Below are positions 10,201 to 13,372 of a stretch of 15,664 nucleotides of DNA, one piece after another (within the stretch, counting starts at the first letter, position 1; every line of letters starts with the position of its first letter). This DNA comes from JAAYJM01 sp964499465. Lineage in GTDB: Bacteria; Bacteroidota; Ignavibacteria; Kapaibacteriales; UBA2268. Position numbers and translations under genes: made by a program. The stretch is taken from the NCBI GenBank assembly GCA_964499465.1, contig CAZCLJ010000084.1, positions 1-15,664 on the forward strand. Reading direction: 5' to 3'. The notes under the pieces are model-generated. The model saw only the letters and a list, made by a program, of their open reading frames with translations, did not search any database and was not told where the DNA came from.

Positions 10201-11506
10201 CCCCATATAAACCACTGGGAAAATAATCATTGTTATTTATGCTGGTAAATGTTGTTGCTGAGCCAATAGCACATACAGTATAGGAATTTGAACCATCTAA
10301 ACCTTCAAGTGAATTTGAGAACACATTGTTTTTGACATCTAAAGCTGTTACTCCTGTTGCAGTAATCATCAAACAGGCAGATAATGTTCCGTTATAATAT
10401 GTTCCAGACTGTGTTTGAGGTCCAAAAAGATTAATACTGTTAAACCAAATTTTATGCCCGGTGCCGCCAGTAATTCTAATTCCAAAAGGATTCCATGTTG
10501 TACTTGTTACACTGTAATTAATTGTTGTTATATCGTAAATTACGTTATTAATTATGTTAATATCAGTATTTCCTGTTGCACTTGAAATATTTATTCCATA
10601 AGCACCGTAGCCAGTTGAAACTGCCTGAGATATACCCTGGATTATATTATTGGCAATCATTGCATTTGCAGAGTTTTGCCCGATTTCGATACCAGCTATA
10701 TTTAAAGCACTTTCAGTTCTTCTGATGTTGTAAATATAGTTGTTGGTAATTGTTGGTGCATCGGAATGTTGGATATCAACTCCACGATACCTAACATAAT
10801 CAGATAATAAATCTCCACCAATGATGTTTTTTGTTATCAGTAAATTGTTTAATAAACTGGTAGCAACTCCGCGGGCATATACACCATAAGTTGCTCTCAT
10901 TATTTGATTGTTTTCTATAGTAAGATAATCGTTATCAGCACCGGTTCCAGATGTTGAAATTGTTGTTCCGCCGGAGTAAATACCAAAAGTAGTATTTACA
11001 GTAGAAGCTGTATTGGAGCCGTAAATAATTGTATTTTTGATTGTAACGTTTTCGCAACCAGCAGCTTCTCCCAAGCTTTTAATCCAGATAGCAGCGTTAG
11101 TGCCACTTGTTGCAGTATTTGTAATTGTCAGGTTTCGTTCACCCTCATATAATTCGCCGTTAATTATTACTCTATCGGCGCCGTTAAGGACAATTACCGC
11201 ATTAGCCGATAAATCAGCTTCAATTGTCCTGCTTTCGCCGAATGGCTGTATAGTTAAATAGTAACCGCTTCCGCCTGATTCGGGCCATTGATTAATTACA
11301 ACTGCTTCAGTTTCAACGAGATTACTAATTATATCCGCAGTAGTATTTCCTCCCAAACCGAGTGTATTCACTGCTGCAGCAAACGCACTCAACGTTGGGT
11401 AATCGCCACCTGTTCCCACTGTAACATTCAGATTTACCTGTGCATTTGCTAAAACAGGTAATATCAAAAGGAATGCTGTAAGAAATAGTTTTGATAATTT
11501 ATTCAT
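1226..11506 (-). CDS. Giant T9SS-secreted multidomain beta-helix surface protein
   Basis: A 3426-residue exported protein, probably a cell-surface adhesin or fibre. Residues 1-22 form a Sec signal peptide (MNKLSKLF, hydrophobic core, cleavage after ANA). Four right-handed beta-helix units, rich in NN and NxI rungs, start at about 26, 674, 1316 and 1958. The first three are followed by a beta-sandwich like the N-terminal domain of BNR-repeat neuraminidases (about 523-670, 1165-1312, 1806-1954). Then come Fn3-like domains (about 2443-2535 and 2537-2632), a T9SS-associated domain starting TIGTGTSYNSTTS (about 2634-2815), a third Fn3 (about 2818-2914), two GWN modules and the type A sorting domain (3347-3426). 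The start at 11506 is chosen over the in-frame ATG at 11527 because it begins the signal peptide and has GAGG five bases upstream. No catalytic motif is visible. Export by T9SS with removal or anchoring at the C-terminus is inferred from the sorting domain. Confidence 0.95.
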   Translation of the reverse strand: MNKLSKLFLTAFLLILPVLANAQVNLNVTVGTGGDYPTLSAFAAAVNTLGLGGNTTADIISNLVETEAVVINQWPESGGSGYYLTIQPFGESRTIEADLSANAVIVLNGADRVIINGELYEGERNLTITNTATSGTNAAIWIKSLGEAAGCENVTIKNTIIYGSNTASTVNTTFGIYSGGTTISTSGTGADNDYLTIENNQIMRATYGVYARGVATSLLNNLLITKNIIGGDLLSDYVRYRGVDIQHSDAPTITNNYIYNIRRTESALNIAGIEIGQNSANAMIANNIIQGISQAVSTGYGAYGINISSATGNTDINIINNVIYDITTINYSVTSTTWNPFGIRITGGTGHKIWFNSINLFGPQTQSGTYYNGTLSACLMITATGVTALDVKNNVFSNSLEGLDGSNSYTVCAIGSATTFTSINNNDYFPSGLYGVLGHLGSPYSVTNNKITLADWQAATLQDANSISADPLFTSNTDLLPFDYSPLALSGEYNVLVPLDILGNERNSPPTIGAYELESGGNMTYSSSTVTHPITTPIFQGAEDQVIIRIEVVTQGIDNPIGVSSFSLNSNGTTSANDVVNAKLFFTGNNGIFSTENQFGSTVYNISTPFEITGFQSLNPGTNYFWLTYSISPTATLFDVVDAECISLTCDGIARVPEVTAPVGSRMIRSPMAGTFTVGTDGFYSDLIQAIDDINVLGLSGDVTLSIVSDIILPSPAIINPWQEVDGTGYTLTIATTGDYIISGEFANGVIVLNGADRVTIDGSIDNEGNHLTVQNYFTTAASAAIRLMSLGENAGCENVTVKNCIVIGGSPTYTTSMGIYVAGTSITSSGTGQHNNYITITDNIVKRCYYGIYVSGASAGYCDNIIISNNSIGDEYPENYVSLKGIDISYVTNTQVVNNHIYNQRLTTGGSVIGIDMGAGCAGSIIANNIIHSLSQQNSSGYGAIGINISTATSNTDIYIVNNVIYDLTTRNYSATSTTYNPFGIRIVGGTGHKVWFNSVNLYGTQPEGLGTAGTLSACLIVTATGVTGLDIRNNVFSNSLVGLENSNSYAICVIGSSETFSNINYNDYYVSGTYGVLGHIGSSYSTDNNKTTLEAWQEISLQDLNSISTDPLFTAENDLLPTAVSPLIFAGEYIALVPIDILGTERNSPPTIGAYEVVITGGMEYVSSEVALATPASVFSGDQDQAIIRIQVTTDGIDNPISVTSFTLNSNGTTNASDVTNAKMFYTGSSSVFSTDNQFGSTVADVSTPFVIDGNQGLNPGNNYFWLTYSISATAAEFNVIDAECAALTCDGLPRTPNVTAPEGNRMIRDKMIGTYTVGEGGFYPNLNAAFADIALLGLRGNLQFSIISDITEPAEAVLNQWEETGEGGYYITIKPTGIYTIQGTVENGVIVISAANRVIIDGSVGEEETQDLTIQNNYTEDASAAVRVLSLGEGQGCSDITIKNCNIIGGSPTETLSFGIFVGGTTLGTTAAGYDMSNITIENNTVKRCYYGIFARGATANYIQNLLITKNEIGSEEPDSYIRLNGVNIQMCDAPEVSHNHVFNIRVMEGTVSTYVAGIQIGSYCANALINANRVHGLRQQGTSTYGTTGILMSLTTGNDNLMIVNNVIYDILSRNYSATSTLYNPFGIRIAGGTNLKIWFNSVNLYGEQPPDTGTSGTMSACLILTSSASSGFDVRNNVFSNSLVGLEGSTSYAVYSAAAASNYSMIDNNDYYVDGPYGVLGYINGTQHLSFEAWQAATLQDLNSMSLNPYFTSDDDLMPQDVTPLILAGVAIPLVQYDFLGVERYIIPTIGAYEVDASGLMTVNYTTCEQPTTDPVLLAQEDAVVIRVLIATEGIENPLTVTNFDFSTLGTTNPETDLVNAKLFYTGPSQVFSTENQFGTTITDLDEIFSITGSLELLPGMNYFWLTYSISPTATIDNFVDAECSEITIESEDYTPLVPAPPGNRQIRAPFNGIYTVGTGGDYATLNDAFNAVGLLGLSGNTEFHIISDLELESPADIYQWNEIGEGGYFLTVKPSDENRTISGNFNNGVINIHGADRFILDGRIEGLEGNNLTIINSNSETASAVVRLISLALGLGCEDVTIRNCNIIGSSTTYTTSFGIHVGTTALSTSSIGPNNDNLSIIENNIQRCYYSILVRGNATEHNEGLYIARNIIGSENPDYYVGLRGVDLQNNAAPVIEGNHIFNLTLNSGISITGVELGQNNAFALVSGNTIHTFKQTNSSGYGAYGVNISTATGNTDITIVNNVIFDLTTRNYSATSTTYNPFGIRIAGGSNHKIWFNSVNLFGQQPPDLGTTATLSAAFLVSASAVTNLDVRNNVFSNSLEGLTGSNSYAIYSVASAPFATIDYNDYYATGLFGVLGYLSEQRLSLAAWQTATGMDLQSIDLNPEFISNTDLNLTATSPLPAAGVYIDDVMFDIIGNVRVNPPTIGAYELDITNQLPPPFLYTPANSSVGVSVNPNFSWSLIENAESYILQVATDNTFENLVLDVSGVLTTSYIPTTSLNTTYLYYWRVKGFATDMEAYWSQTWNFITEGPLDTPILVAPENGSTNLSPSTLLDWEPVFAASSYTLQVATNPEFTNLVINQSEITDSELLPIGLSTLTTYYWRVQATNVSNTSQWSSIWTFSTGNIITIGTGTSYNSTTSNPAPYGNYYKSARHQILILASELLSNGGTAGPINSLSFSVYIPNNCAALQGFTIKMKHTTASVVSAWEYTDWATVFTATTAYQPVAGWNLHQFDEPFIWDGVSNLLIETCFSNYPAAYTQNASHYYTVTPANSVIYYRSDTETNMCGTTSATVTVSANRPNMQFSFGSLIPPLDVPILTEPENQAVDVSINPDLHWLEVTDADTYQIQVSTVSNFATSVVDAFSSDNFYNVTIDLNYETTYYWRVKASNNEGASSQWSAVWSFTTAEEVTVPWEVITETGNYATVIVPANINPMIGNRAFVAGDAIGLFYQRTPGEWHCAGYGVWNGSNLGIIVWGDNLETTIKDGFTVGEVFSFRVWDALAYVEYNATATYSIGPEDYQIGGFTILSGLNVIVPQTMQINLSTGWNIVSSNIVPEDALMPSVFNDITQNVNIVKNGAGEMFNPAFNINTIGDWNVAHGYLANMSANSLLEITGAPVVPQNTPINLIAGWNLSAYYRNSPMSPDIALASVGTNLTLCKNNTGGIYFPAFGLNTLGNMNEGEGYYLYLNNASTLTYPANSARKALADNLTPHAKLLKPKYTSTGNSATLILELNGIANGNEIGVYNLKDELIGAGAVHNGVAAVTIWGNDEFTPATDGAVDNEILNVKLLNNNTLQNISISSINELTNNSEQNELYYKSNAIYLAKASINESELEMSIKNIPNPVTNSTIFEFSLTDEANAEIQIYTSTGELVASIGNNVYSKGIHRINFDASNLSSGMYNIVLSSGGKKVSSFMIVDK
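1229..1468 (-). other. T9SS type A C-terminal sorting domain
   Basis: Residues 3347-3426. It begins NIPNPVTNSTIFEFSL, has a central IQIYTSTGELV strand and GIHRINFDASNLSSGMY, and ends SSFMIVDK. These are the family's usual features: an NPxxxxT-type start, the LSSGMY loop and a short basic or hydrophobic end. It directs outer-membrane passage by the type IX machinery, followed by cleavage and attachment. No T9SS component gene lies in the window. Confidence 0.93.
1469..4186 (-). other. Stalk of the giant protein: Fn3-like domains and duplicated modules
   Basis: Residues about 2441-3346. Three Fn3-like domains are marked by TYxLQVAT or TYQIQVST and by TTYYWRVxA followed by W(T/S)F.T. Between the second and third is a roughly 180-residue beta domain (ARHQILI, GFTIKMKHT, GWNLHQF, ANRPNMQF) that recurs in T9SS client proteins. 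Next is a domain at about 2926-3019 (TGNYATVIV, GDAIGLFY, CAGYGVWNG, IVWGDN). Two GWN modules follow at about 3040-3200 (INLSTGWNIVSSN and INLIAGWNLSAYY). Then comes a second, diverged copy of the preceding domain at about 3228-3307 (TGNSATLIL, NEIGVYN, GAGAVHNG, TIWGND). Confidence 0.7.
4187..5635 (-). repeat. Surface-protein unit 4: beta-helix only
   Basis: Residues 1958 to about 2440. The opening motif is GIYTVGTGGDYATL. It has the full beta-helix rungs (GCEDVTIRNC, RCYYSI, WFNSVNLFG, DVRNNVFSNS) and closes with PPTIGAYEL. No beta-sandwich follows; the chain passes straight into Fn3-like domains. The architecture is thus (helix + sandwich) x3, then one terminal helix. Confidence 0.85.
5636..7561 (-). 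repeat. Surface-protein unit 3: beta-helix plus BNR_assoc_N-like domain
   Basis: Residues 1316-1957. The opening motif is GTYTVGEGGFYPNL. It keeps GCSDITIKNC, RCYYGIF, WFNSVNLYG and DVRNNVFSNS. Its beta-sandwich is the most diverged: the LTCDG of units 1 and 2 is replaced by ITIES, which removes a Cys. It also lacks roughly eight residues that units 1 and 2 carry after VLGH. Confidence 0.85.
7562..9487 (-). repeat. Surface-protein unit 2: beta-helix plus BNR_assoc_N-like domain
   Basis: Residues 674-1315. The opening motif is GTFTVGTDGFYSDL. It has GCENVTVKNC, RCYYGIY, WFNSVNLYG, DIRNNVFSNS and PPTIGAYE in the same order as unit 1. The beta-sandwich is closest by eye to that of unit 1: both share NQFGSTV and ECxxLTCDG. 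The beta-helix segment LTTRNYSATSTTYNPFGIRI is instead identical to unit 4. Confidence 0.85.
9488..11431 (-). repeat. Surface-protein unit 1: beta-helix plus BNR_assoc_N-like domain
   Basis: Residues 26-673. The unit opens with VTVGTGGDYPTL, the strand motif that begins every unit. It contains the conserved WFNSINLFG and DVKNNVFSNS rungs, ends its helix with PPTIGAYE, and continues into the beta-sandwich (NQFGSTV, NYFWLTYSIS, DAECISLTCDG). It differs from units 2-4 in lacking the Cys of the NC motif after the GCENVTIKN-type rung (KNTI instead) and the Cys of RCYY (RATYG instead). Confidence 0.85.
11441..11506 (-). other. Signal peptide of the giant surface protein
   Basis: Residues 1-22: basic start (MNKLSK), hydrophobic stretch (LFLTAFLLILPVL), then the ANA cleavage motif with Q23 as the likely first mature residue. 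This is a normal Sec type I signal, as expected for T9SS clients, which cross the inner membrane by Sec. Confidence 0.9.
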
Positions 11507-11511
11507 AAAAA

Positions 11512-11515
11512 CCTC
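11512..11515 (-). promoter_or_regulatory. Shine-Dalgarno site that decides the giant gene's start
   Basis: GAGG lies five bases before the ATG at 11506 and downstream of the in-frame ATG at 11527. This supports the downstream start and removes a seven-residue extension (MFYFEVF) that would spoil the signal peptide. Confidence 0.7.
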
Positions 11516-11605
11516 AAAATAAAACAAAAAAATAATTAAAATATTTATTAACTAATTAAAAAATATTCCAAACAATAATATAATAAATTTTATTTTAAAA
11601 AAAAA

Positions 11606-11635
11606 CAAATATTTATTAACTTACCTTACAGCAAA
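11606..11635 (-). promoter_or_regulatory. Candidate promoter of the giant surface-protein gene
   Basis: On the minus strand, TTTG (11635-11632) precedes AATATTTG (11613-11606) by 18 bases. The latter differs by one base from the Bacteroidota -7 consensus TAnnTTTG; the usual spacer is about 19-21. It would give a leader of roughly 90 AT-rich bases. The whole region is AT-rich, so chance matches are likely. Confidence 0.3.
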
Positions 11636-11825
11636 GAATTAAGACATTTAAATCCACATTTAGAAAATAAGTGCCATCCTTACTTAACGATAGCATAGCT
11701 GAAGTTTTGAAGGAATGAATTTCATCATAATTTTCAAATTAACTTCATAACTACTAACAATATACGAAATAATTTTAATTTGTTTCAAATAAATTATGAA
11801 AATAAGATGAAAAAAACTATATGTC

Positions 11826-11976
11826 ATACCAAGTTGCTTTCACAAATATAATTAAAATGTCATTTCGAAACGAAGTGAGAAATCTCACAACTCCTTGCTA
11901 CCACAGACATTGAGATTCCTCACTTCGTTTCGGAATGACAAATAAACATATTTTATTATTAAAAGCAACTTAGTAT
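11826..11976. repeat. Complete 151-bp MITE-like inverted-repeat element
   Basis: The outer arms ATACCAAGTTGCTTT (11826-11840) and AAAGCAACTTAGTAT (11962-11976) pair with one mismatch. Inside them, 30-base arms (11858-11887 and 11911-11940; TGTCATTTCGAAACGAAGTG outward, TCTCA inward) pair with two mismatches. AT-rich spacers of 17 and 21 bases separate the outer and inner arms, and a 23-base loop holds CAACTCCTTGCTA. A half copy lies at 1-78. No clear target-site duplication was seen. Confidence 0.75.
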
Positions 11977-11980
11977 CAGA

Positions 11981-12007
11981 TGAACTCCACCTGCCAGGTG
12001 GTGTTCA
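11981..12007. repeat. Hairpin repeat, TGAACTCCACCTG family
   Basis: The 13-base arms TGAACTCCACCTG and CAGGTGGTGTTCA pair with one mismatch around a single C. It begins five bases after the 151-bp element. A relative, preceded by the same CAGA, lies at 12539-12565. Confidence 0.8.
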
Positions 12008-12024
12008 TGTTTCTTACTAACATA

Positions 12025-12084
12025 TTTCCTGTAGTCAGAAATTCTTTCTGAGTGAAAAACAGGAAAGTCAGAAGAAACTTCTGA
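12025..12084. repeat. Nested small inverted repeats
   Basis: TTTCCTGT (12025-12032) pairs with ACAGGAAA (12059-12066) and encloses CAGAA/TTCTG arms (12036-12050). A perfect TCAGAAG-AAA-CTTCTGA hairpin follows at 12068-12084. Its relative is at 12411-12433. Confidence 0.65.
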
Positions 12085-12118
12085 TGTTAAGGAAAAAGTA
12101 TGTGTTTTCCAAGTTATG

Positions 12119-12137
12119 CGATGACTGCCAGTCATCG
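12119..12137. repeat. Perfect 19-base palindrome
   Basis: CGATGACTG and CAGTCATCG pair perfectly around a single C. ATGACTG and CGATGAC recur just downstream (to about 12158), so part of the arm is repeated again. Confidence 0.75.
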
Positions 12138-12190
12138 TATGACTGAATCACGATGACAAACGCTTTTTCAAACGTTACAAAAACCAAAGT

Positions 12191-12204
12191 AACTTTCGCA
12201 AAGT
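12191..12204. repeat. Single AACTTTCGCAAAGT unit
   Basis: One palindromic unit of the family that forms the four-unit cluster at 138-215. It is identical to one of those units (157-170) over AACTTTCGCAAAGT. Confidence 0.65.
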
Positions 12205-12216
12205 GGGAATAAAAAA

Positions 12217-12367
12217 GCAACGTAGTTGCAAACTGTTTGTAGAAAATATCTTTTAATTTGAGCAAAACTCCGTAGGAGTGTTCTGTTTGTAGCAAAGACA
12301 GGTCGCAACTACGTTGCTTTTCTTTTTTTTAGCATTATTTCTACAAACCGGATACTCCTACGGAGTT
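12217..12367. repeat. Composite nested inverted repeat (GCAACGTAGTTGC / AACTCCGTAGGAGT)
   Basis: GCAACGTAGTTGC (12217-12229), itself a palindrome, recurs as its reverse complement at 12305-12317. A second pair, 27 bases each at 12266-12292 and 12341-12367, is inverted with three mismatches. Each carries the palindrome ACTCCGTAGGAGT next to GTTTGTAG. The two pairs interleave rather than nest, so this looks like two inverted composite copies side by side, not one stem. Confidence 0.75.
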
Positions 12368-12410
12368 AAAAGAAAGCGACTTAACCGAAATTATTTCTGG
12401 TTACAAAAAA

Positions 12411-12433
12411 AAGTCAAAAGGAACTTCTGACTT
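12411..12433. repeat. Hairpin repeat, GTCAGAAG family
   Basis: AAGTCAAAAG and CTTCTGACTT pair with one mismatch around GAA. Related to the hairpin at 12068-12084. Confidence 0.65.
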
Positions 12434-12445
12434 TAGGAGAACGAC

Positions 12446-12478
12446 AGATGCCCTCCTCCTCGTAGGTGGAGGGCATCT
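12446..12478. repeat. Strong GC-rich hairpin followed by T-run
   Basis: The 15-base arms AGATGCCCTCCTCCT and AGGTGGAGGGCATCT pair with one mismatch around CGT, and TTTT follows on the plus strand. It could act as a plus-strand intrinsic terminator, but no plus-strand gene precedes it. The CCTCGTAGG centre is shared with 12539-12565. Confidence 0.75.
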
Positions 12479-12489
12479 TTTCCATGCTT

Positions 12490-12518
12490 CTCCTTCCCAA
12501 GTTCAACTTGGGAAGGAG
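12490..12518. repeat. Perfect 29-base palindrome, second copy
   Basis: Same core as the palindrome at 939-975 (CTCCTTCCCAAGTT and complement around a central C), with 14-base perfect arms here. The bases just outside no longer pair. Confidence 0.85.
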
Positions 12519-12538
12519 TGCTTTCGATTTTGTACAGA

Positions 12539-12565
12539 TGAACTCCACCTCGTAGGTAGAGTTCA
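12539..12565. repeat. Hairpin repeat, TGAACTCCACCT family, second copy
   Basis: TGAACTCCACCT and AGGTAGAGTTCA pair with one mismatch around CGT. It shares CAGATGAACTCCACCT with the copy at 11981, but the loop differs. Confidence 0.8.
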
Positions 12566-12581
12566 CCTTTTTCCATAATTT

Positions 12582-12618
12582 AAAAAAAAACTACACCTAA
12601 AAGATGTAGTTTTTTTTA
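12582..12618 (-). terminator. Intrinsic terminator of rpsD
   Basis: The six-base stem ACTACA/TGTAGT (12590-12595 and 12605-12610) is flanked by an A-tract on one side and a T-tract on the other. It starts 20 bases beyond the rpsD stop. Read on the minus strand it gives a stem followed by a long U-run. The symmetry would also let it stop transcription from the other direction. Confidence 0.75.
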
Positions 12619-12637
12619 TTTCTATGTTTTTTTCTTA

Positions 12638-13240
12638 TTATCTTGAATAGAACTCGACTACGAGAGGTACTTCGCAGATAACGGGAGCTTCCTCGCGGGT
12701 TGGAGTATAACGGAAAATAGAAGCAAATTCCGCTTTTTGCAATTCAATGTAAGGTGGTGGCGTTGCAGTTCTCATTGCGTCCTGGAAACATTCCAATTTT
12801 CTGCTCTTTGGCTTAATGCTTATAGTTTGATTTGGTTTCAAGCTATATGAAGGAATAGTAACTCTTTTGCCATCAACTAAAATGTGACCGTGAGTAATGA
12901 ACTGGCGTGCTGCATAGATTGAACGTGTAAAACCAGAGCGATATAAAACAGAATCTAATCTTGCTTCAAGAAGCTGAATTAATAAATCGCCAGTATTACC
13001 GAGTAAAGATGCTGCTTTAGCATAGTAATTACGCATTTGCTTTTCGGAAATATTGTATTGCAATCTTAGGCGTTGCTTTTCTAATAACTGCTTGCCGTAA
13101 TCTGATTGCTTAGCTCTACGTTTGCTGGCACCATGCTGACCTGGTGGGTATGGTTTCTTTGAGGAATATTTACTGGATTTTATTGTTAGCTCAATCCCAA
13201 GTTTCCTTGAAAGTTTTACTTTCGGACCCGTATAATTCAT
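12638..13240 (-). CDS. rpsD: 30S ribosomal protein S4 (uS4)
   Basis: A 200-residue primary 16S rRNA-binding protein of the small subunit, also known in other bacteria as a translational autoregulator. It has the family's N-terminal domain (YTGPKVKLSRKLG at 3-15, YPPGQHG at 31-37), the S4 RNA-binding domain (RLDSVLYRSGF at 94-104, then HGHILVDGKRV) and the conserved end VVEFYSR. The N-terminus lacks the Cys cluster of zinc-binding S4, so this is the zinc-free form. Length is normal. It sits alone, with its own promoter and terminator, instead of in the usual rpsM-rpsK-rpsD-rpoA-rplQ block. Either the block has been split in this lineage or this is a second copy. GTGAG upstream of the ATG is only a weak ribosome-binding site. 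Confidence 0.97.
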   Translation of the reverse strand: MNYTGPKVKLSRKLGIELTIKSSKYSSKKPYPPGQHGASKRRAKQSDYGKQLLEKQRLRLQYNISEKQMRNYYAKAASLLGNTGDLLIQLLEARLDSVLYRSGFTRSIYAARQFITHGHILVDGKRVTIPSYSLKPNQTISIKPKSRKLECFQDAMRTATPPPYIELQKAEFASIFRYTPTREEAPVICEVPLVVEFYSR

Positions 13241-13266
13241 TTTTTCTCACTAATTTGTTTATAATC

Positions 13267-13325
13267 TAATATTTTATAATTTTCAAAATTAATATTTTTT
13301 TAGACTACAAAATTATAAAATATTA
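13267..13325. promoter_or_regulatory. Perfect 17-bp inverted repeat in the divergent rpsD/natA promoter region
   Basis: TAATATTTTATAATTTT (13267-13283) and its exact reverse complement (13309-13325) are separated by 25 bases. The arms contain only A and T. The left arm abuts the rpsD -7 element, and the right arm overlaps the candidate rpsD -33 element and ends just before the candidate natA -7 element. It could be an operator acting on both genes; that is inference. Confidence 0.55.
13284..13311 (-). promoter_or_regulatory. Candidate rpsD promoter
   Basis: TAATTTTG (13291-13284) matches the Bacteroidota -7 consensus exactly. TTTG (13311-13308) lies 16 bases upstream, a shorter spacer than usual. 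The expected leader is under 40 bases, too short for the complex S4-binding leader known from Firmicutes. Confidence 0.5.
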
Positions 13326-13327
13326 TT

Positions 13328-13335
13328 TATTTTTG
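13328..13335 (+). promoter_or_regulatory. Candidate natAB promoter (-7 element)
   Basis: TATTTTTG matches TAnnTTTG and lies 37 bases before the natA ATG. No TTTG is found at the expected -33 spacing, so the assignment is tentative. Confidence 0.4.
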
Positions 13336-13372
13336 CAATTATTATTATTATTTATTGAAATTATATAAATTT

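Larger units (their letters stand above)
11507..12637. other. Gene-free, hairpin-dense intergenic island
   Basis: A tract of 1131 bases with no credible gene. Bases 11507-11825 are the AT-rich leader of the giant gene and unassigned sequence. From 11826 to 12618 nearly all of it is inverted repeats, listed separately. A minus-strand open stretch at 12068-12295 is built from these repeats and is not called as a gene. Confidence 0.8.

Noticed and set aside
3756..11261. Four plus-strand open frames (3756-3968, 5211-5393, 6770-6979, 11037-11261)
   Set aside because: All lie antisense within the giant gene, are short and lack recognisable features or ribosome-binding sites; they are shadows of its coding sequence.
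11506..11527. Upstream ATG that would add seven residues to the giant protein
   Set aside because: It would put MFYFEVF before a complete signal peptide, and the Shine-Dalgarno sequence lies between the two ATG codons, favouring 11506.
12068..12295. Open frame of 75 codons on the minus strand
   Set aside because: It is made of the hairpin repeats at 12068-12084, 12119-12137, 12191-12204, 12217-12229 and 12266-12292, so it is a by-product of repeats.
13241..13355. S4-binding autoregulatory leader before rpsD
   Set aside because: The likely transcript leader is under 40 AT-rich bases and shows no pseudoknot-like structure of the known leader type.
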